A stretch of DNA of 64,000 bases. It comes from Clostridium cibarium. GTDB taxonomy: Bacteria; Bacillota; Clostridia; Clostridiales; Clostridiaceae. Of this stretch, positions 1-9,245 are shown piece by piece (position 1 is the first letter of the stretch; each line of letters begins with the position of its first letter). The translations under genes and the position numbers were made by a program. The notes under the pieces were generated by a model, which was given only the letters and a program-made list of their open reading frames with translations, did no database searches and was not told where the DNA came from. The stretch covers positions 19,489-83,488 of the forward strand of contig NZ_JACSRA010000020.1 in the NCBI RefSeq assembly GCF_014836335.1, written 5' to 3'.

Positions 1-515
1 AGCAGTGTTTTAATATTGCACAAAAGTTTTATTTATCTGAGTTTTATCAGGTTAGGGAATTATCAACATTTATTTGTGGATCAATAGCTAGTAGGTTAGA
101 GGAAGCACTAAGGTTTTTAAAGGAAAAGGTTAGTAGAGATGAAAACTGGAGAGTTCAAGAAGTACTAGCTAAAGCATTTGATACCTATTGCAAGGATATA
201 GGTTATGAAAAAGCATTACCAGTAATTAAAGAGTGGTTAGGTGACAATAATCCAAATGTAAGAAGAGCTGTTACTGAAGGACTTAGAATTTGGACAAGTA
301 GAGAGTATTTTAATGAAAATCCAGAAGTAGCAATTAATTTGATATCTAATTTAAAGGATGATGAAAGTGAATATGTTAGAAAATCAGTTGGAAATTCATT
401 AAAAGATATAAGTAAGAAACATGGAGAATTGGTTAAGAAAGAACTTGAAAAATGGGACGTTTCAAAGAAAGCAGTTAATCAAGTTTATAAACTTGCAAGT
501 AAGTTTATAAAATAA
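1..515 (+). CDS. DNA alkylation repair / HEAT-repeat protein, 3' part
   Basis: The gene enters from the left edge; the reading frame is open from base 3 to TAA at 513-515, giving the last 170 residues. The translation is all helical, with HEAT-like repeats such as NPNVRRAVTEGLRIW and DESEYVRKSVGNSLKDI and a Lys-rich C-terminus. This is the usual look of the AlkD/AlkC-type alkylation-repair family, DNA glycosylases built from HEAT-like repeats. The N-terminal half lies outside the window, so catalytic residues cannot be checked; a non-enzymatic HEAT-repeat protein remains possible. Confidence 0.7.
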   Translation, partial: QCFNIAQKFYLSEFYQVRELSTFICGSIASRLEEALRFLKEKVSRDENWRVQEVLAKAFDTYCKDIGYEKALPVIKEWLGDNNPNVRRAVTEGLRIWTSREYFNENPEVAINLISNLKDDESEYVRKSVGNSLKDISKKHGELVKKELEKWDVSKKAVNQVYKLASKFIK

Positions 516-650
516 GAGGAGTTAATTTATATCACAGCTTTATTATTAAGATAAGTATGGATTGAGTGGATTATTGTGTATTAATATGCAGTTTTTGGAA
601 TAAGTGTGATAAGATATAAAAAAAGTTTAAGTATAGAAGGAAAAATAAAA

Positions 651-1021
651 ATGGGGATAAATTTTAAATTAAATTCATTGTATATTTGTGTTAAAGATAT
701 GAAGAGAGCTATTGATTTTTATGAAGAATTACTTGAACAAAAAGTTTCGGTAAGAGATGAATTATTTAGTATATTTGACATTAAGGTTTTAGATTTTGTT
801 TATTCAATAATGGAAAGGCTAAAGAAGAAGTTTGCTGGGGAGACAATTGTTTACCAAGTTTTCAAGTTAATGATATAAATAAATTAATTAATAGATTAGA
901 ACATTTAAATGCAGAGATAGTTTTTCCTTTAACTAAAATAAATGATAATTTTGTCCTAGAATTCAAGGATACAGAAGGAAATGATATTGAAGTATATATG
1001 AGAGATCTACTAAATGATTAA
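651..1021 (+). pseudogene. VOC-family (glyoxalase-like) protein, frameshifted
   Basis: An ATG at 651 with an upstream AGAAGG site opens a VOC-type fold (LNSLYICVKDMKRAIDFYEEL). The frame goes wrong after codon ATT at 780-782. Reading resumes in the next frame from 785 (GFRFCLFNNGKAKEEVCWGD) and runs to TAA at 1019-1021 with a typical VOC ending (LEFKDTEGNDIEVYMRD). One missing base, probably an A in the AA at 783-784, restores a full domain of about 123 residues. Either a recent 1-bp deletion or a sequencing error. The unshifted frame stops at 878 and loses half of the metal/ligand-binding beta sheet, so it should not be functional. Confidence 0.8.
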
Positions 1022-1215
1022 TGTTATTTAGATGAGGAATCTATACATTTTGTGAAATTATTAAAATAAGGGAGGATGTTAATAGATTTAAAAAGAATAC
1101 TGGAAATTTATCAACTCCTGTTGTTTTCTTGAATTTGAATAAAATTGCTTTGAATTTGTAAAAATAAAAAAGATAGCATTATTAAAATAATTATAAGAAA
1201 AAGGAGTGAAAATAT

Positions 1216-1428
1216 ATGAACTATGGATACTATAGAAAGATTAATAATGGGAAAACATTAGATGAACCTAAAGAGAAGATAAATCATGAAGAGAGAAAAG
1301 CTATTTATGAATGTACCGTTTGTCAGTATGTATATGATGAGGATATTCCTTTTGAAGAATTGCCAAAGGATTATATGTGCCCAATGTGCAAACAGCCGAA
1401 ATCAACATTCGAAAAAATAAATATTTAG
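1216..1428 (+). CDS. Rubredoxin-like protein with shortened loop
   Basis: A 70-residue protein with two Cys-x2-Cys pairs, [11 protein letters not shown] and [11 protein letters not shown], which together form a rubredoxin knuckle pair able to bind one Fe(Cys)4 centre. The segment [14 protein letters not shown] matches the classical rubredoxin signature. The loop between the first knuckle and PFEELP is about ten residues shorter than in standard rubredoxin, and an extra ~30-residue charged N-terminus is present. It is monocistronic with a weak upstream ribosome site. Probably a small electron carrier; a zinc-binding role is an alternative. Confidence 0.75.
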   Translation: MNYGYYRKINNGKTLDEPKEKINHEERKAIYECTVCQYVYDEDIPFEELPKDYMCPMCKQPKSTFEKINI

Positions 1429-1531
1429 GTTGTATTATTTGGAATGGTTTCCCTTGATATTATTTGTTGACATTAACATAGCTCGTTGATACCATAAGAT
1501 ATAAATAAAATTACAAGTGAAAGGAAAGTTT

Positions 1532-2161
1532 ATGGGAAAGTCAGAATTATTTCAGCGAGTTAGAGAAAAAATAAACTTTAAAATGTTGATAAAAGGTATA
1601 GGTTTATTTATTTTATTATTTTCTATAGTTCTTTTTGCAATTAAAGCCCATGATAAGAAGAGGTCTTGGGAGTACATAGTTAACAATAGTAATAAAATTT
1701 ATGAATACAAGGCGTTTAATAAAAAATATATATCGAATTTAGATAATGATGTTCAAGAACTTTATAAAAGTGCTAGAGTTCTTTATGGATATTCTAATTT
1801 AGAACATTTGTCAATAGAGAGTAATAAGATAGATAATAAAGTAATTTATGGTTGGGATTCATCATATTCAAGTCATTTAATAAACGCTATGGATAATATT
1901 ATATGGTACATTAATGATTTAGATTTAGAGACAAGCTATAATAATCGAGAGCAGAAAATAGTAACAGAAAGTTTAGAAATGATAAGATATTTTTGTAATA
2001 ATCAACAACTTATTAATAGGGTAAGATTAAAAATGGATTTAATAGGAAATTATCAAAATATGGATGGATCCATAGAGATTTTACTTATCGATGAAGGTGG
2101 GGCAGAATATTTTAAAAATTATGATGAAAAGATGAAGAAAATAAAGGGTGTATTTGAATAA
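1532..2161 (+). CDS. Hypothetical single-pass membrane protein
   Basis: About 209 residues. The ATG at 1532 is preferred over an upstream in-frame GTG at 1517 because AAAGGAAAG sits just before it. One N-terminal membrane segment (IKGIGLFILLFSIVLFAIKA, roughly residues 20-40) is followed by a mostly helical, charged domain that would face outside. No enzyme motif or cysteine pattern stands out and I do not recognise the family. It is followed by 100 bases and then the DedA gene, which has its own ribosome site; nothing ties the two functionally. Confidence 0.6.
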   Translation: MGKSELFQRVREKINFKMLIKGIGLFILLFSIVLFAIKAHDKKRSWEYIVNNSNKIYEYKAFNKKYISNLDNDVQELYKSARVLYGYSNLEHLSIESNKIDNKVIYGWDSSYSSHLINAMDNIIWYINDLDLETSYNNREQKIVTESLEMIRYFCNNQQLINRVRLKMDLIGNYQNMDGSIEILLIDEGGAEYFKNYDEKMKKIKGVFE

Positions 2162-2263
2162 ATTGGAACTGAAATTTAAAAAAATCTTAAGAAAAAAAGA
2201 AATAATTGAAGTATTGCATTATATTATATATAATTAGGATTAATAAAATTAAGGAGAGAGTAT

Positions 2264-2911
2264 ATGGATTTACTAAAAAGTTTTATTGATATTTTTTTGC
2301 ATTTAGATATTTACTTAGGTGGGGTTATCAATGAATATGGAGCTTTAACATATGCTATACTATTTTTGATAATATTCTGTGAAACAGGATTAGTCTTTAC
2401 ACCATTTTTACCAGGAGATTCATTAATTTTTGCAGCAGCGGCTTTTGCAGCTCTTGGAGCACTTAATATAGCTCTTTTAATTTTTGTAATTCTTGTAGCA
2501 GCAATTTTGGGTGATGCTTTGAACTATTTAATAGGTAATAAGCTTGGACATAAACTTATAGAAAGAGAAAACAGGTTTATAAAGAAGGAATACATAGACA
2601 AGACACATGGTTTTTATGAAAAGTATGGTGGTAAAACTATTGTAATAGCAAGATTTGTTCCAATAGTTCGTACCTTTGCACCTTTCGTAGCAGGTATAAG
2701 TGATATGAGTTATAACAAATTTTTGTCTTATAATGCAGTAGGAGCAGCTCTTTGGGTTGGAATTGTATCGATGGCAGGATATTTCTTTGGGAATATCAAA
2801 TTTGTACAAGAAAATTTCACTACAGTTGTATTAGGTGTAATATTTATATCAATATTGCCAGGAGTTATACCAGTAATAAAAAATAAGTTTTCAAAGAAAA
2901 CAGCAGTTTAA
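2264..2911 (+). CDS. DedA family membrane protein
   Basis: A 215-residue polytopic protein with the DedA (SNARE-associated, VTT-type) architecture: N-terminal re-entrant region with FCETGLVFTPFLPGDSLIF, then the conserved amphipathic stretch RFVPIVRTFAPFVAGISDM containing the key arginines, and closing membrane helices. Members act as lipid flippases/scramblases, notably for undecaprenyl phosphate and phosphatidylethanolamine, and support envelope homeostasis. Good ribosome site (AAGGAGAGAG). The next gene is a PAP2 phosphatase of the type that dephosphorylates undecaprenyl pyrophosphate, a sensible partner in carrier-lipid recycling (inference). Confidence 0.9.
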   Translation: MDLLKSFIDIFLHLDIYLGGVINEYGALTYAILFLIIFCETGLVFTPFLPGDSLIFAAAAFAALGALNIALLIFVILVAAILGDALNYLIGNKLGHKLIERENRFIKKEYIDKTHGFYEKYGGKTIVIARFVPIVRTFAPFVAGISDMSYNKFLSYNAVGAALWVGIVSMAGYFFGNIKFVQENFTTVVLGVIFISILPGVIPVIKNKFSKKTAV

Positions 2912-3039
2912 AATAGAAATGAGTTGTTCCAAAATTTCTTAACAGTAAAACTATAAAGTAATTTAGTTTGTTAAGCTAATTTTTGAGGTAGCTCATTTTC
3001 TTTTTATTACATATAAATTTTTAGAATAGGAGAGTTAGG

Positions 3040-3606
3040 ATGCAGTTTATACAAAATATAGATGATTTAATACTAGTTTTCATTCATAATAATATATCTA
3101 ATTCACTTTTTGATAGAGCAATGCCTGTAATTACAAGCTTTGCAAATGGAGGAGCTCTTTGGATAGCAATAGCATTAATACTGATTTGTAGTGATAAATA
3201 TAGAAAAAGTGGCTTTATACTGTTGGGGGCTTTAGCATTATGTTTTGTTATTGGAAATTTGGGAATAAAGCCCTTAGTAGCAAGAATTAGACCTTTTAAT
3301 GTTGATACGTCAATACATTTATTAATTTCAGAGCCAAAAGACTTTTCGTTTCCATCAGGTCATACAATGCACTCATTTGCAGCTGCTACAGTCTTGTATT
3401 ATGCAAATAAAAGAGCTGGAATAGTAGCATACTTGTTAGCTATAGCGATTGGATTTTCAAGATTATACTTATATGTTCATTATCCATCTGATGTTTTAGT
3501 TGGTATGATTGTTGGAATATCAATGGCTTTAGTATCAATTAAAATATTTGAAAAAGTATATAATAGGATTAATGAGTATAGGGAAATAAAAGAAATCAAG
3601 AATTAG
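3040..3606 (+). CDS. PAP2-family phosphatase (possible undecaprenyl pyrophosphate phosphatase)
   Basis: A 188-residue membrane phosphatase with all three PAP2 signatures: KPLVARIRPF, FPSGHTMHS (catalytic His) and SRLYLYVHYPSDVLVG (nucleophilic His and partner Asp). About five hydrophobic segments. The size and motif spacing fit BcrC/PgpB-like lipid pyrophosphate phosphatases acting at the outer membrane face. Ribosome site AGGAG before the ATG; a hairpin terminator follows at 3622. The substrate (undecaprenyl pyrophosphate or phosphatidylglycerophosphate) cannot be told from motifs. Confidence 0.88.
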   Translation: MQFIQNIDDLILVFIHNNISNSLFDRAMPVITSFANGGALWIAIALILICSDKYRKSGFILLGALALCFVIGNLGIKPLVARIRPFNVDTSIHLLISEPKDFSFPSGHTMHSFAAATVLYYANKRAGIVAYLLAIAIGFSRLYLYVHYPSDVLVGMIVGISMALVSIKIFEKVYNRINEYREIKEIKN

Positions 3607-3621
3607 AAATATAAGTTTTAT

Positions 3622-3666
3622 AATGCTTCATGAATCTTTAATATTTAGGTTGATGAAGTATTTTTT
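3622..3666 (+). terminator. Rho-independent terminator after PAP2 gene
   Basis: ATGCTTCAT pairs with ATGAAGTAT (one G-U pair) across a 20-base loop and is followed by six T. Confidence 0.6.
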
Positions 3667-3753
3667 GTAGATTTATTTATGAAATGGTGAAAATAGATAA
3701 AAAAAGTGTATACTCTTAGTATATTATATTTTTGATTAGGAGTTTTGGGGTAA

Positions 3754-4449
3754 ATGAATTATAAAGTAATGTGTTTGGGAATGGAAAAAAACGATTTTAG
3801 CTATTTAAATGAAGGCGAATTGTTATGCATAAATTCATCGGTTAGGAAAATATATCATAAAATTCATGATAATAAATTTGAAATTTTATTTATAAATGAA
3901 AAGAATAGAAAGCATATTAAGAATTATAAAAATACAAATGAGTTTTTAATAATATTAGTTGATAAATTAAATAGCGAAACATTTTCATTTATAAAAGATA
4001 TTAATAATAGTAATAATGTTATGATATTTGTTGGTGAAAATGAAAAATATGAAGATTATAAGTTTGAGAATATTGCTTATTTCAAGCAGTTAAGTGATAA
4101 AGAAGATCTTCAGTTAATGCCTTTATTATTCATGTTGACAGAATATTGTGCTAAATCTAGATTAAGAGAAGAATTATATGGAGCGTCAATTATCGTGGGA
4201 TATGGGAATGGTGAAAATCCAACTTCTGATATAATTCTTAAAATACTAAAAAGATTTTCTTCAATACAAACTCATAAAATTCATTGCTTAAATTTATTAA
4301 GTGGGAAAAAATTAAATATAGAAGAGATAAGTTATGTTGAAGATCCTTTAAAAGAATATCTAGATTATAAATCTAGATTAATAATTAAACAATTAACAAA
4401 CAAAGATTTTAAAGAGAAAATATTCTTTTCTTTCATTTCAAAAAGATAA
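3754..4449 (+). CDS. Hypothetical cytoplasmic protein
   Basis: A 231-residue soluble protein with alternating beta/alpha segments (EILFINEKN, FLIILVDKL, NVMIFVGEN, ASIIVGYGNG) that suggest a receiver- or Rossmann-like N-terminal domain and a helical C-terminus. The acidic and Lys positions of a true receiver are not evident. I do not recognise the family. Preceded by AGGAG and GGGG ribosome-like sequences and closed by a strong terminator, so it is a real single-gene unit. Confidence 0.6.
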   Translation: MNYKVMCLGMEKNDFSYLNEGELLCINSSVRKIYHKIHDNKFEILFINEKNRKHIKNYKNTNEFLIILVDKLNSETFSFIKDINNSNNVMIFVGENEKYEDYKFENIAYFKQLSDKEDLQLMPLLFMLTEYCAKSRLREELYGASIIVGYGNGENPTSDIILKILKRFSSIQTHKIHCLNLLSGKKLNIEEISYVEDPLKEYLDYKSRLIIKQLTNKDFKEKIFFSFISKR

Positions 4450-4460
4450 AAATAGTTATA

Positions 4461-4506
4461 ACACCTTAGTAATCAATTAAAGTATGGATTACTAAGGTGT
4501 TTTTTT
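4461..4506 (+). terminator. Strong terminator
   Basis: A perfect 14-bp stem (ACACCTTAGTAATC with GATTACTAAGGTGT) followed by six T. Confidence 0.9.
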
Positions 4507-4690
4507 ATTATAAAATTCAAGAAAACTTTATTAAATAAAAAACTGAAGTTATTTAAAAAACTTAAATAACTCTTTAAAAACTTAAATAAATTGAAGTAGG
4601 ATTTTGTGGAATATACAATAAAATTGTAGAAAACTTCAGATGAAATAACACGCAATAGAGTGTTAAAAAAAATACAAAGGGGAGAGAAAA

Positions 4691-5749
4691 ATGTTAGAAA
4701 TTTTGACAAAAACATTAACGGATAAGTCTATCCTAGGGGCTATAGTATCATCAGTAGCAATTATATTTTTAGGGTTTTATTTGAGAAAAAAAGACATAAT
4801 GAGTTCTGCAGGTGCAAAGATGCTTACAAAAGTTGTTATGACAGTATCATTACCAGCATTAGCGTTTACTTCATTTATGAAAGATATAAATGGAAAAGAA
4901 CTTAAGCAGGGGTTAAGTATATTAGTATGGGGATTTGCAATTTATATCATATTAATTGTACTAACAAAGATTATTTACTTAAAGGTCAAGGGAGATAAAC
5001 AAGATGTATATAGAGTTCTAACTATATTTGGATCAACTACATTCTTTGGTACACCAATAGTTACGGCTGTATACGGTGCAGTAGGAACTATGTATGCAAA
5101 TATCTTTAATATAGCTTATAGAGTGTTCTTATATTCATATGCATTTATTAAAATGTCTGGTAAAAAGATGGATAAGGAAAACCTAAAGAAGAATATGAAA
5201 GAAATATTCTTAAATCCAATAATTTTAGCAACATTATTCGGCTTATTAATATGGTTATTCCAAGATATGCTTCCACAAGTAAGTGTAGCAGTTAAGGATG
5301 GAACTAAGAGCTATGGATTCTTAAGAATTGACCAAACATTACCATGGCTTTATACACCATTAACATATTTAGATAAATTAGCATCACCACTTGCATGGCT
5401 TGCAATAGGAGCTACTTTAGCAGAAGTTCCATTTAAAAAAGCAGTTTCACAAAAAGATGTTTGGGGTTATAGCCTTATAAAGATTATTTTAGTACCTGTT
5501 ATTAATTTAGTGTTACTAGTAGTTTTAAATACTACAGGAATATTACCAGTTGCGTTTGAAGGCGTTGCTACTACAGTAATAATGATGGCGGCACCAACAG
5601 CAACAGTTGCAGCGGCGTATGCTATAAGCTTTGATAGAGAATCAGTATTTACATCAAACTGTTCTTTATTATCAACGGTAGTTGCAGTAATTGCTATGCC
5701 AATATGGATAGTTGCATTAGAAGTTATTAAAAACATAGGTATATTTTAA
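4691..5749 (+). CDS. AEC family transporter (malate permease-like)
   Basis: A 352-residue polytopic protein with about ten membrane segments in two inverted halves, the auxin-efflux-carrier (AEC) fold. The conserved MTKVVMTVSLPALAFTS-type segment near residue 50 and the C-terminal APTATVAAAYA stretch are characteristic. Bacterial AEC members move malate, malonate, lactate or citrate. Ribosome site AGGGGAGAG. It lies 75 bases before a D-2-hydroxyacid dehydrogenase and close to a CitA/CitB-type sensor pair, which suggests regulated uptake or efflux of a hydroxy-acid such as malate or D-lactate (inference). Confidence 0.85.
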   Translation: MLEILTKTLTDKSILGAIVSSVAIIFLGFYLRKKDIMSSAGAKMLTKVVMTVSLPALAFTSFMKDINGKELKQGLSILVWGFAIYIILIVLTKIIYLKVKGDKQDVYRVLTIFGSTTFFGTPIVTAVYGAVGTMYANIFNIAYRVFLYSYAFIKMSGKKMDKENLKKNMKEIFLNPIILATLFGLLIWLFQDMLPQVSVAVKDGTKSYGFLRIDQTLPWLYTPLTYLDKLASPLAWLAIGATLAEVPFKKAVSQKDVWGYSLIKIILVPVINLVLLVVLNTTGILPVAFEGVATTVIMMAAPTATVAAAYAISFDRESVFTSNCSLLSTVVAVIAMPIWIVALEVIKNIGIF

Positions 5750-5755
5750 GAACAA

Positions 5756-5782
5756 AGCTGCTCTACAAAAATGTAGAGTAGC
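5756..5782 (+). other. Intercistronic hairpin
   Basis: GCTGCTCTACA pairs with TGTAGAGTAGC around an AAAAA loop between the AEC gene and the dehydrogenase. No T-run follows, so it looks more like an mRNA-stability or processing element than a terminator. Confidence 0.45.
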
Positions 5783-5824
5783 AAATTTGCATTTAAATAT
5801 TTTTAAATTTAGGAGGAAAATATT

Positions 5825-6823
5825 ATGACAAAGATAGTTTGTTTTGGTGTTAGAGAAATAGAGGTTCCTTATTTCCATAAGTTAAATAAGGACTTTGGTT
5901 ATGAATTAGAATTAGTTACTTCAGGGCTTACACATGAAAACGTAGAGGTTGCTATGGGAGCTGAAGCTATAATGGTTAGAGGTAACTGTAAAGCAGATAG
6001 AAGAAACTTAGAGTTATTGAAGAATAATGGCCTTAAATATGTTTTGACAAGAACAGTAGGGTTTGACCATGTAGATTTAGAAGCAGTAAATGATTTAGGA
6101 TTAGAATGTGCAAGAGTTCCAGGTTACTCACCTAATGCTATAAGTGAACTTGCAGTTTCACTTTCCATGATGTTATTAAGACATACAGCTTATGCAGTGG
6201 ATAGAACAAGTAATAAAAACTTTACTATAGATAAATTTATGTTTAGTAAGGAAATAAGAAACTGCACAGTAGGGATTTTAGGAACAGGTAGAATAGGTTT
6301 AACTACAGCAAAGTTATTTAAAGGACTAGGAGCTAAAGTGGTTGGTTATGATATATTCCAAAGTGATGCTGCAAAAGAAGTTATTGAATTTATGAGCATG
6401 GATGATGTAATAGCACAATCTGATGTTATTTCCATACATATGCCATATATTAAGGGAAGCAATTATCATATAATAAATGATGAATTTATATCAAAGATGA
6501 AGGATGGAGCTATATTAGTAAATACGGCAAGAGGAGAACTTCAAGATATAGAAGCTATAATTAGAGGAATAGAATCAGGAAAAATTGGTGGGTTCGGTGC
6601 AGATGTACTTGAAGGAGAAGGAGCTGTATTCTTTAAAGACTTAAGTGGGAAAACTTTAGAGAATGAAACATTTGAAAAGTTAGCGAATCTATATCCAAGA
6701 GTTTTAATAACTCCACATATGGGTTCATACACAGATGAAGCTTTAGAAAATATGATAAGTATATCATATGAAAATTTAAGAGAATACTTAAAAGAAGGAA
6801 CTTGCAAAAATAAAATAGCTTAA
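5825..6823 (+). CDS. D-2-hydroxyacid dehydrogenase (D-lactate dehydrogenase-like)
   Basis: A 332-residue NAD-dependent enzyme. It shows the Rossmann motif GILGTGRIG, the substrate-binding arginine in VNTARGE, the acid partner in FGADVLEGEG and the catalytic His in LITPHMGSYTDEA. The PGYSPNAISELAVSL segment is typical of the D-lactate / 2-hydroxyisocaproate dehydrogenase branch. It would interconvert pyruvate, or another 2-oxo acid, and the D-hydroxy acid in the cytoplasm. Good ribosome site (AGGAGG). Probably co-transcribed with the upstream AEC permease; the hairpin at 6845 closes the unit before the sensor kinase. Confidence 0.9.
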   Translation: MTKIVCFGVREIEVPYFHKLNKDFGYELELVTSGLTHENVEVAMGAEAIMVRGNCKADRRNLELLKNNGLKYVLTRTVGFDHVDLEAVNDLGLECARVPGYSPNAISELAVSLSMMLLRHTAYAVDRTSNKNFTIDKFMFSKEIRNCTVGILGTGRIGLTTAKLFKGLGAKVVGYDIFQSDAAKEVIEFMSMDDVIAQSDVISIHMPYIKGSNYHIINDEFISKMKDGAILVNTARGELQDIEAIIRGIESGKIGGFGADVLEGEGAVFFKDLSGKTLENETFEKLANLYPRVLITPHMGSYTDEALENMISISYENLREYLKEGTCKNKIA

Positions 6824-6844
6824 TGTTTTAGTTGAAAAACTCAT

Positions 6845-6884
6845 AAATTACCCTCATAAGACCTTGATCTTGTGAGGGTAATTT
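6845..6884 (+). terminator. Hairpin between dehydrogenase and sensor kinase
   Basis: A 16-bp stem, AAATTACCCTCATAAG with CTTGTGAGGGTAATTT (one G-U pair). The T-run is poor on the plus strand, so termination may be partial. Confidence 0.65.
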
Positions 6885-6951
6885 AAATAGTAAAAAAATG
6901 TTTGTTGTCAAGTTTGTAAATACACATTATATTTTTATAAGGTGGTGTTTT

Positions 6952-8502
6952 ATGAAAAAGATAAATTTTGAGAAAAAAATAATTTTAACAGCCGTTTTGA
7001 TAACCTTTATTCCACTTGTCTTATCTTATATAGTGTTTCTACAAGATAAGCTGTCCTCTAATGAGAACAGAATAAAAATGAATTTAAAAACTACAGCTGT
7101 TAATATGAGTCAAAGTAATTTAATACAGGAAAAACTTTATAAGAGAGAAAATGATGGGTCAATACAAGAATACACTAAAAAGTTTATAAATGATCTTGGA
7201 GATATAGATTTAATAGTTATTGGAGATATGACCGGAGAAAAGTATTCGCATTTAGATGAAACACAGGTTGGGAAAAAATATGTAAACAATGATAATAAAG
7301 AAGTTATTGAAAAAGGGACTAGCTATTATTCAACCATGGAAGGATCAATGGGATATACTTTAAGACGCTTTGAACCTATTATGTACGATGGTAAACAAGT
7401 TGGGTTTGTTATGGTAGGAAAGTATTCTGATGATATAAGTCTAACTACTCGAAAGATTACTTTAACTTATACATTTTTGCTTATATTATCATTATCTATT
7501 GCAATTGTTATACATAAAAGTCTAGCTAGAAAAGTTAAAAAGGCAATGCTTGGCATGGAGCCAGAAGAAATAACTATGCTATATAATCAAAAGAATATTA
7601 TTATAAATAGTGTAAAGGATGGAATAATTGCTCTAGATAAAGAAAATAAGATAACTGATATAAATAATAATTGTTATAGACTTTTTGAAGATTTTTCTCC
7701 TGTAAAGACTATAGATAAATTGTGGAGTTATATTGAGGCAAAAAAACCTTTTACGATGAAAGAAATGATAATTCAAGGAAAAAGAATATTTGTAACACTT
7801 AATCCTATTATTGAAGAGAAAAACTATTATGGAACTGTTATTACACTAATAGATAGAGAAGATATTAATAAGGTGGCAAAAGAGATAACAGGGATAGATG
7901 AAGTAGTAAAAAATTTAAGAGCTAATGTTCATGAATTTAAAAATAACTTACATGTTATTGTAGGGTTACTTCAACTTAAAGAGTACGATGAAACTATCAA
8001 ATATATACGAAAAATACAACAAGTTCAAGAAAATAATACAGTAAAATTCTTGAATATTGAAGATTACTATGTAAGAGCTTTAATGCTTAGCAGAGAACTT
8101 GTAGCTAAGGAAAGAAATATCGAGTTTGTTATTACAAAAGATTCTTTTTTATATGGAAAACATAATTTTATAGATTCTTATGATTTAGTAACTATTTTAG
8201 GTAACTTAATAGAAAATGCCTTTGAAGCTTGCACTATTGGAGAAAAAGATCGGAATAAAGTAGAAGTTTCGTTATGGGAAGATGATGATATAATTAAAAT
8301 TATTGTTAAGGATAATGGAAAAGCTATCGACAAAGAAATAAAGGAGAAAATATTTGTTGAGGGAGAATCAACAAAGGGGCAAGGAAGAGGAACGGGACTC
8401 TATTTAGTGAAGAGTAGAGTTGAACTTTATAATGGGGATATAAAGATAGATGAAGATAAAGATGGAAAAATTTTTATTATAACTATTTTAAAGGGAGAAT
8501 AA
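6952..8502 (+). CDS. Sensor histidine kinase, CitA/DcuS type
   Basis: Start chosen at 6952 (AAGGTGGT site); an in-frame ATG at 6898 lacks one. The 516-residue product has TM1 at about residues 9-30, an extracytoplasmic PAS/Cache-like domain, TM2 at about 175-192, a cytoplasmic PAS domain and a SpoOB-type kinase core. Its phospho-acceptor is in ANVHEFKNNLHVI, with N-box NLIENAFEAC, G1 KDNGKAID and G2 GRGTGLYLVK. This family senses citrate, malate, fumarate and related carboxylates. The response regulator follows after 4 bases and the AEC permease and dehydrogenase lie upstream, so those are the likely targets (inference). Confidence 0.9.
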   Translation: MKKINFEKKIILTAVLITFIPLVLSYIVFLQDKLSSNENRIKMNLKTTAVNMSQSNLIQEKLYKRENDGSIQEYTKKFINDLGDIDLIVIGDMTGEKYSHLDETQVGKKYVNNDNKEVIEKGTSYYSTMEGSMGYTLRRFEPIMYDGKQVGFVMVGKYSDDISLTTRKITLTYTFLLILSLSIAIVIHKSLARKVKKAMLGMEPEEITMLYNQKNIIINSVKDGIIALDKENKITDINNNCYRLFEDFSPVKTIDKLWSYIEAKKPFTMKEMIIQGKRIFVTLNPIIEEKNYYGTVITLIDREDINKVAKEITGIDEVVKNLRANVHEFKNNLHVIVGLLQLKEYDETIKYIRKIQQVQENNTVKFLNIEDYYVRALMLSRELVAKERNIEFVITKDSFLYGKHNFIDSYDLVTILGNLIENAFEACTIGEKDRNKVEVSLWEDDDIIKIIVKDNGKAIDKEIKEKIFVEGESTKGQGRGTGLYLVKSRVELYNGDIKIDEDKDGKIFIITILKGE

Positions 8503-8506
8503 ACTG

Positions 8507-9181
8507 ATGATAAAAGTATTGATAGTGGAAGATGATCCTATGGTATCACTAATAAATAGGAGATATTTAGAAAAGTTAGGTAATATAAAAATATATGGCC
8601 CAGTTACTACTGAGGAGGAAATAATTACAAACTTAATAAATGAAGAAATAGATTTGGTTTTGCTAGATATCTTTTTGCCTAAAAAGAGTGGACTGGATAT
8701 TTTAAAGTCACTGAGAGATAAGAAGTATTTGGTTGATGTTATTATGATTACTGCAGCTAATAGTGTTGAAGAGTTAAAGAGAGCTTTTGCATATGGAGCT
8801 ACAGATTATCTAGTTAAGCCTTTTGAATTTCCGAGATTTGAGGAAGCATTTAAAAAATATAAAAATAAGTATGAGATTTTAGTTAATGATAAAATAGTTA
8901 ATCAGGAAGATATAGATAGTATTCAAAATCTAAAGAATAGAGAAAAGGAATTAGTTCTTCCCAAAGGGTTAAATCAAAGGACTTTGGATAGAATTATCAT
9001 GTTCTTAAATGAAAATTCAAATGAGATTTGGACATTAAGAGAGATAGCAAGCAAAATTAATATTAGCAATGTAACTGTTAAGAAATATATGGATTACCTT
9101 GAGGAGATTAATAAAGTTGAGGTTAAGCCCACTTGTGGAAATGTAGGAAGGCCTGAATTGAAATATATTGTAAGAAATTAA
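8507..9181 (+). CDS. Response regulator, CitB/DcuR type
   Basis: A 224-residue two-domain regulator. The receiver has the acidic pair in VEDDPM, the phospho-acceptor Asp in LVLLDIFLP, the Thr/Ser switch in MITAA and the Lys in YLVKPFE. A linker is followed by a C-terminal winged helix (IWTLREIASKINISNVTVKKYMD reads as the recognition region) of the CitB type. It is translationally linked to the preceding kinase (4-base gap) and forms its cognate pair. Expected to activate carboxylate transport or metabolism genes when phosphorylated. Confidence 0.92.
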   Translation: MIKVLIVEDDPMVSLINRRYLEKLGNIKIYGPVTTEEEIITNLINEEIDLVLLDIFLPKKSGLDILKSLRDKKYLVDVIMITAANSVEELKRAFAYGATDYLVKPFEFPRFEEAFKKYKNKYEILVNDKIVNQEDIDSIQNLKNREKELVLPKGLNQRTLDRIIMFLNENSNEIWTLREIASKINISNVTVKKYMDYLEEINKVEVKPTCGNVGRPELKYIVRN

Positions 9182-9245
9182 AAGTTGTATCTTAAAAAGT
9201 ATACTTGGATCTTCGCAGATTGATGTTGAATATTGTAAATAATAG

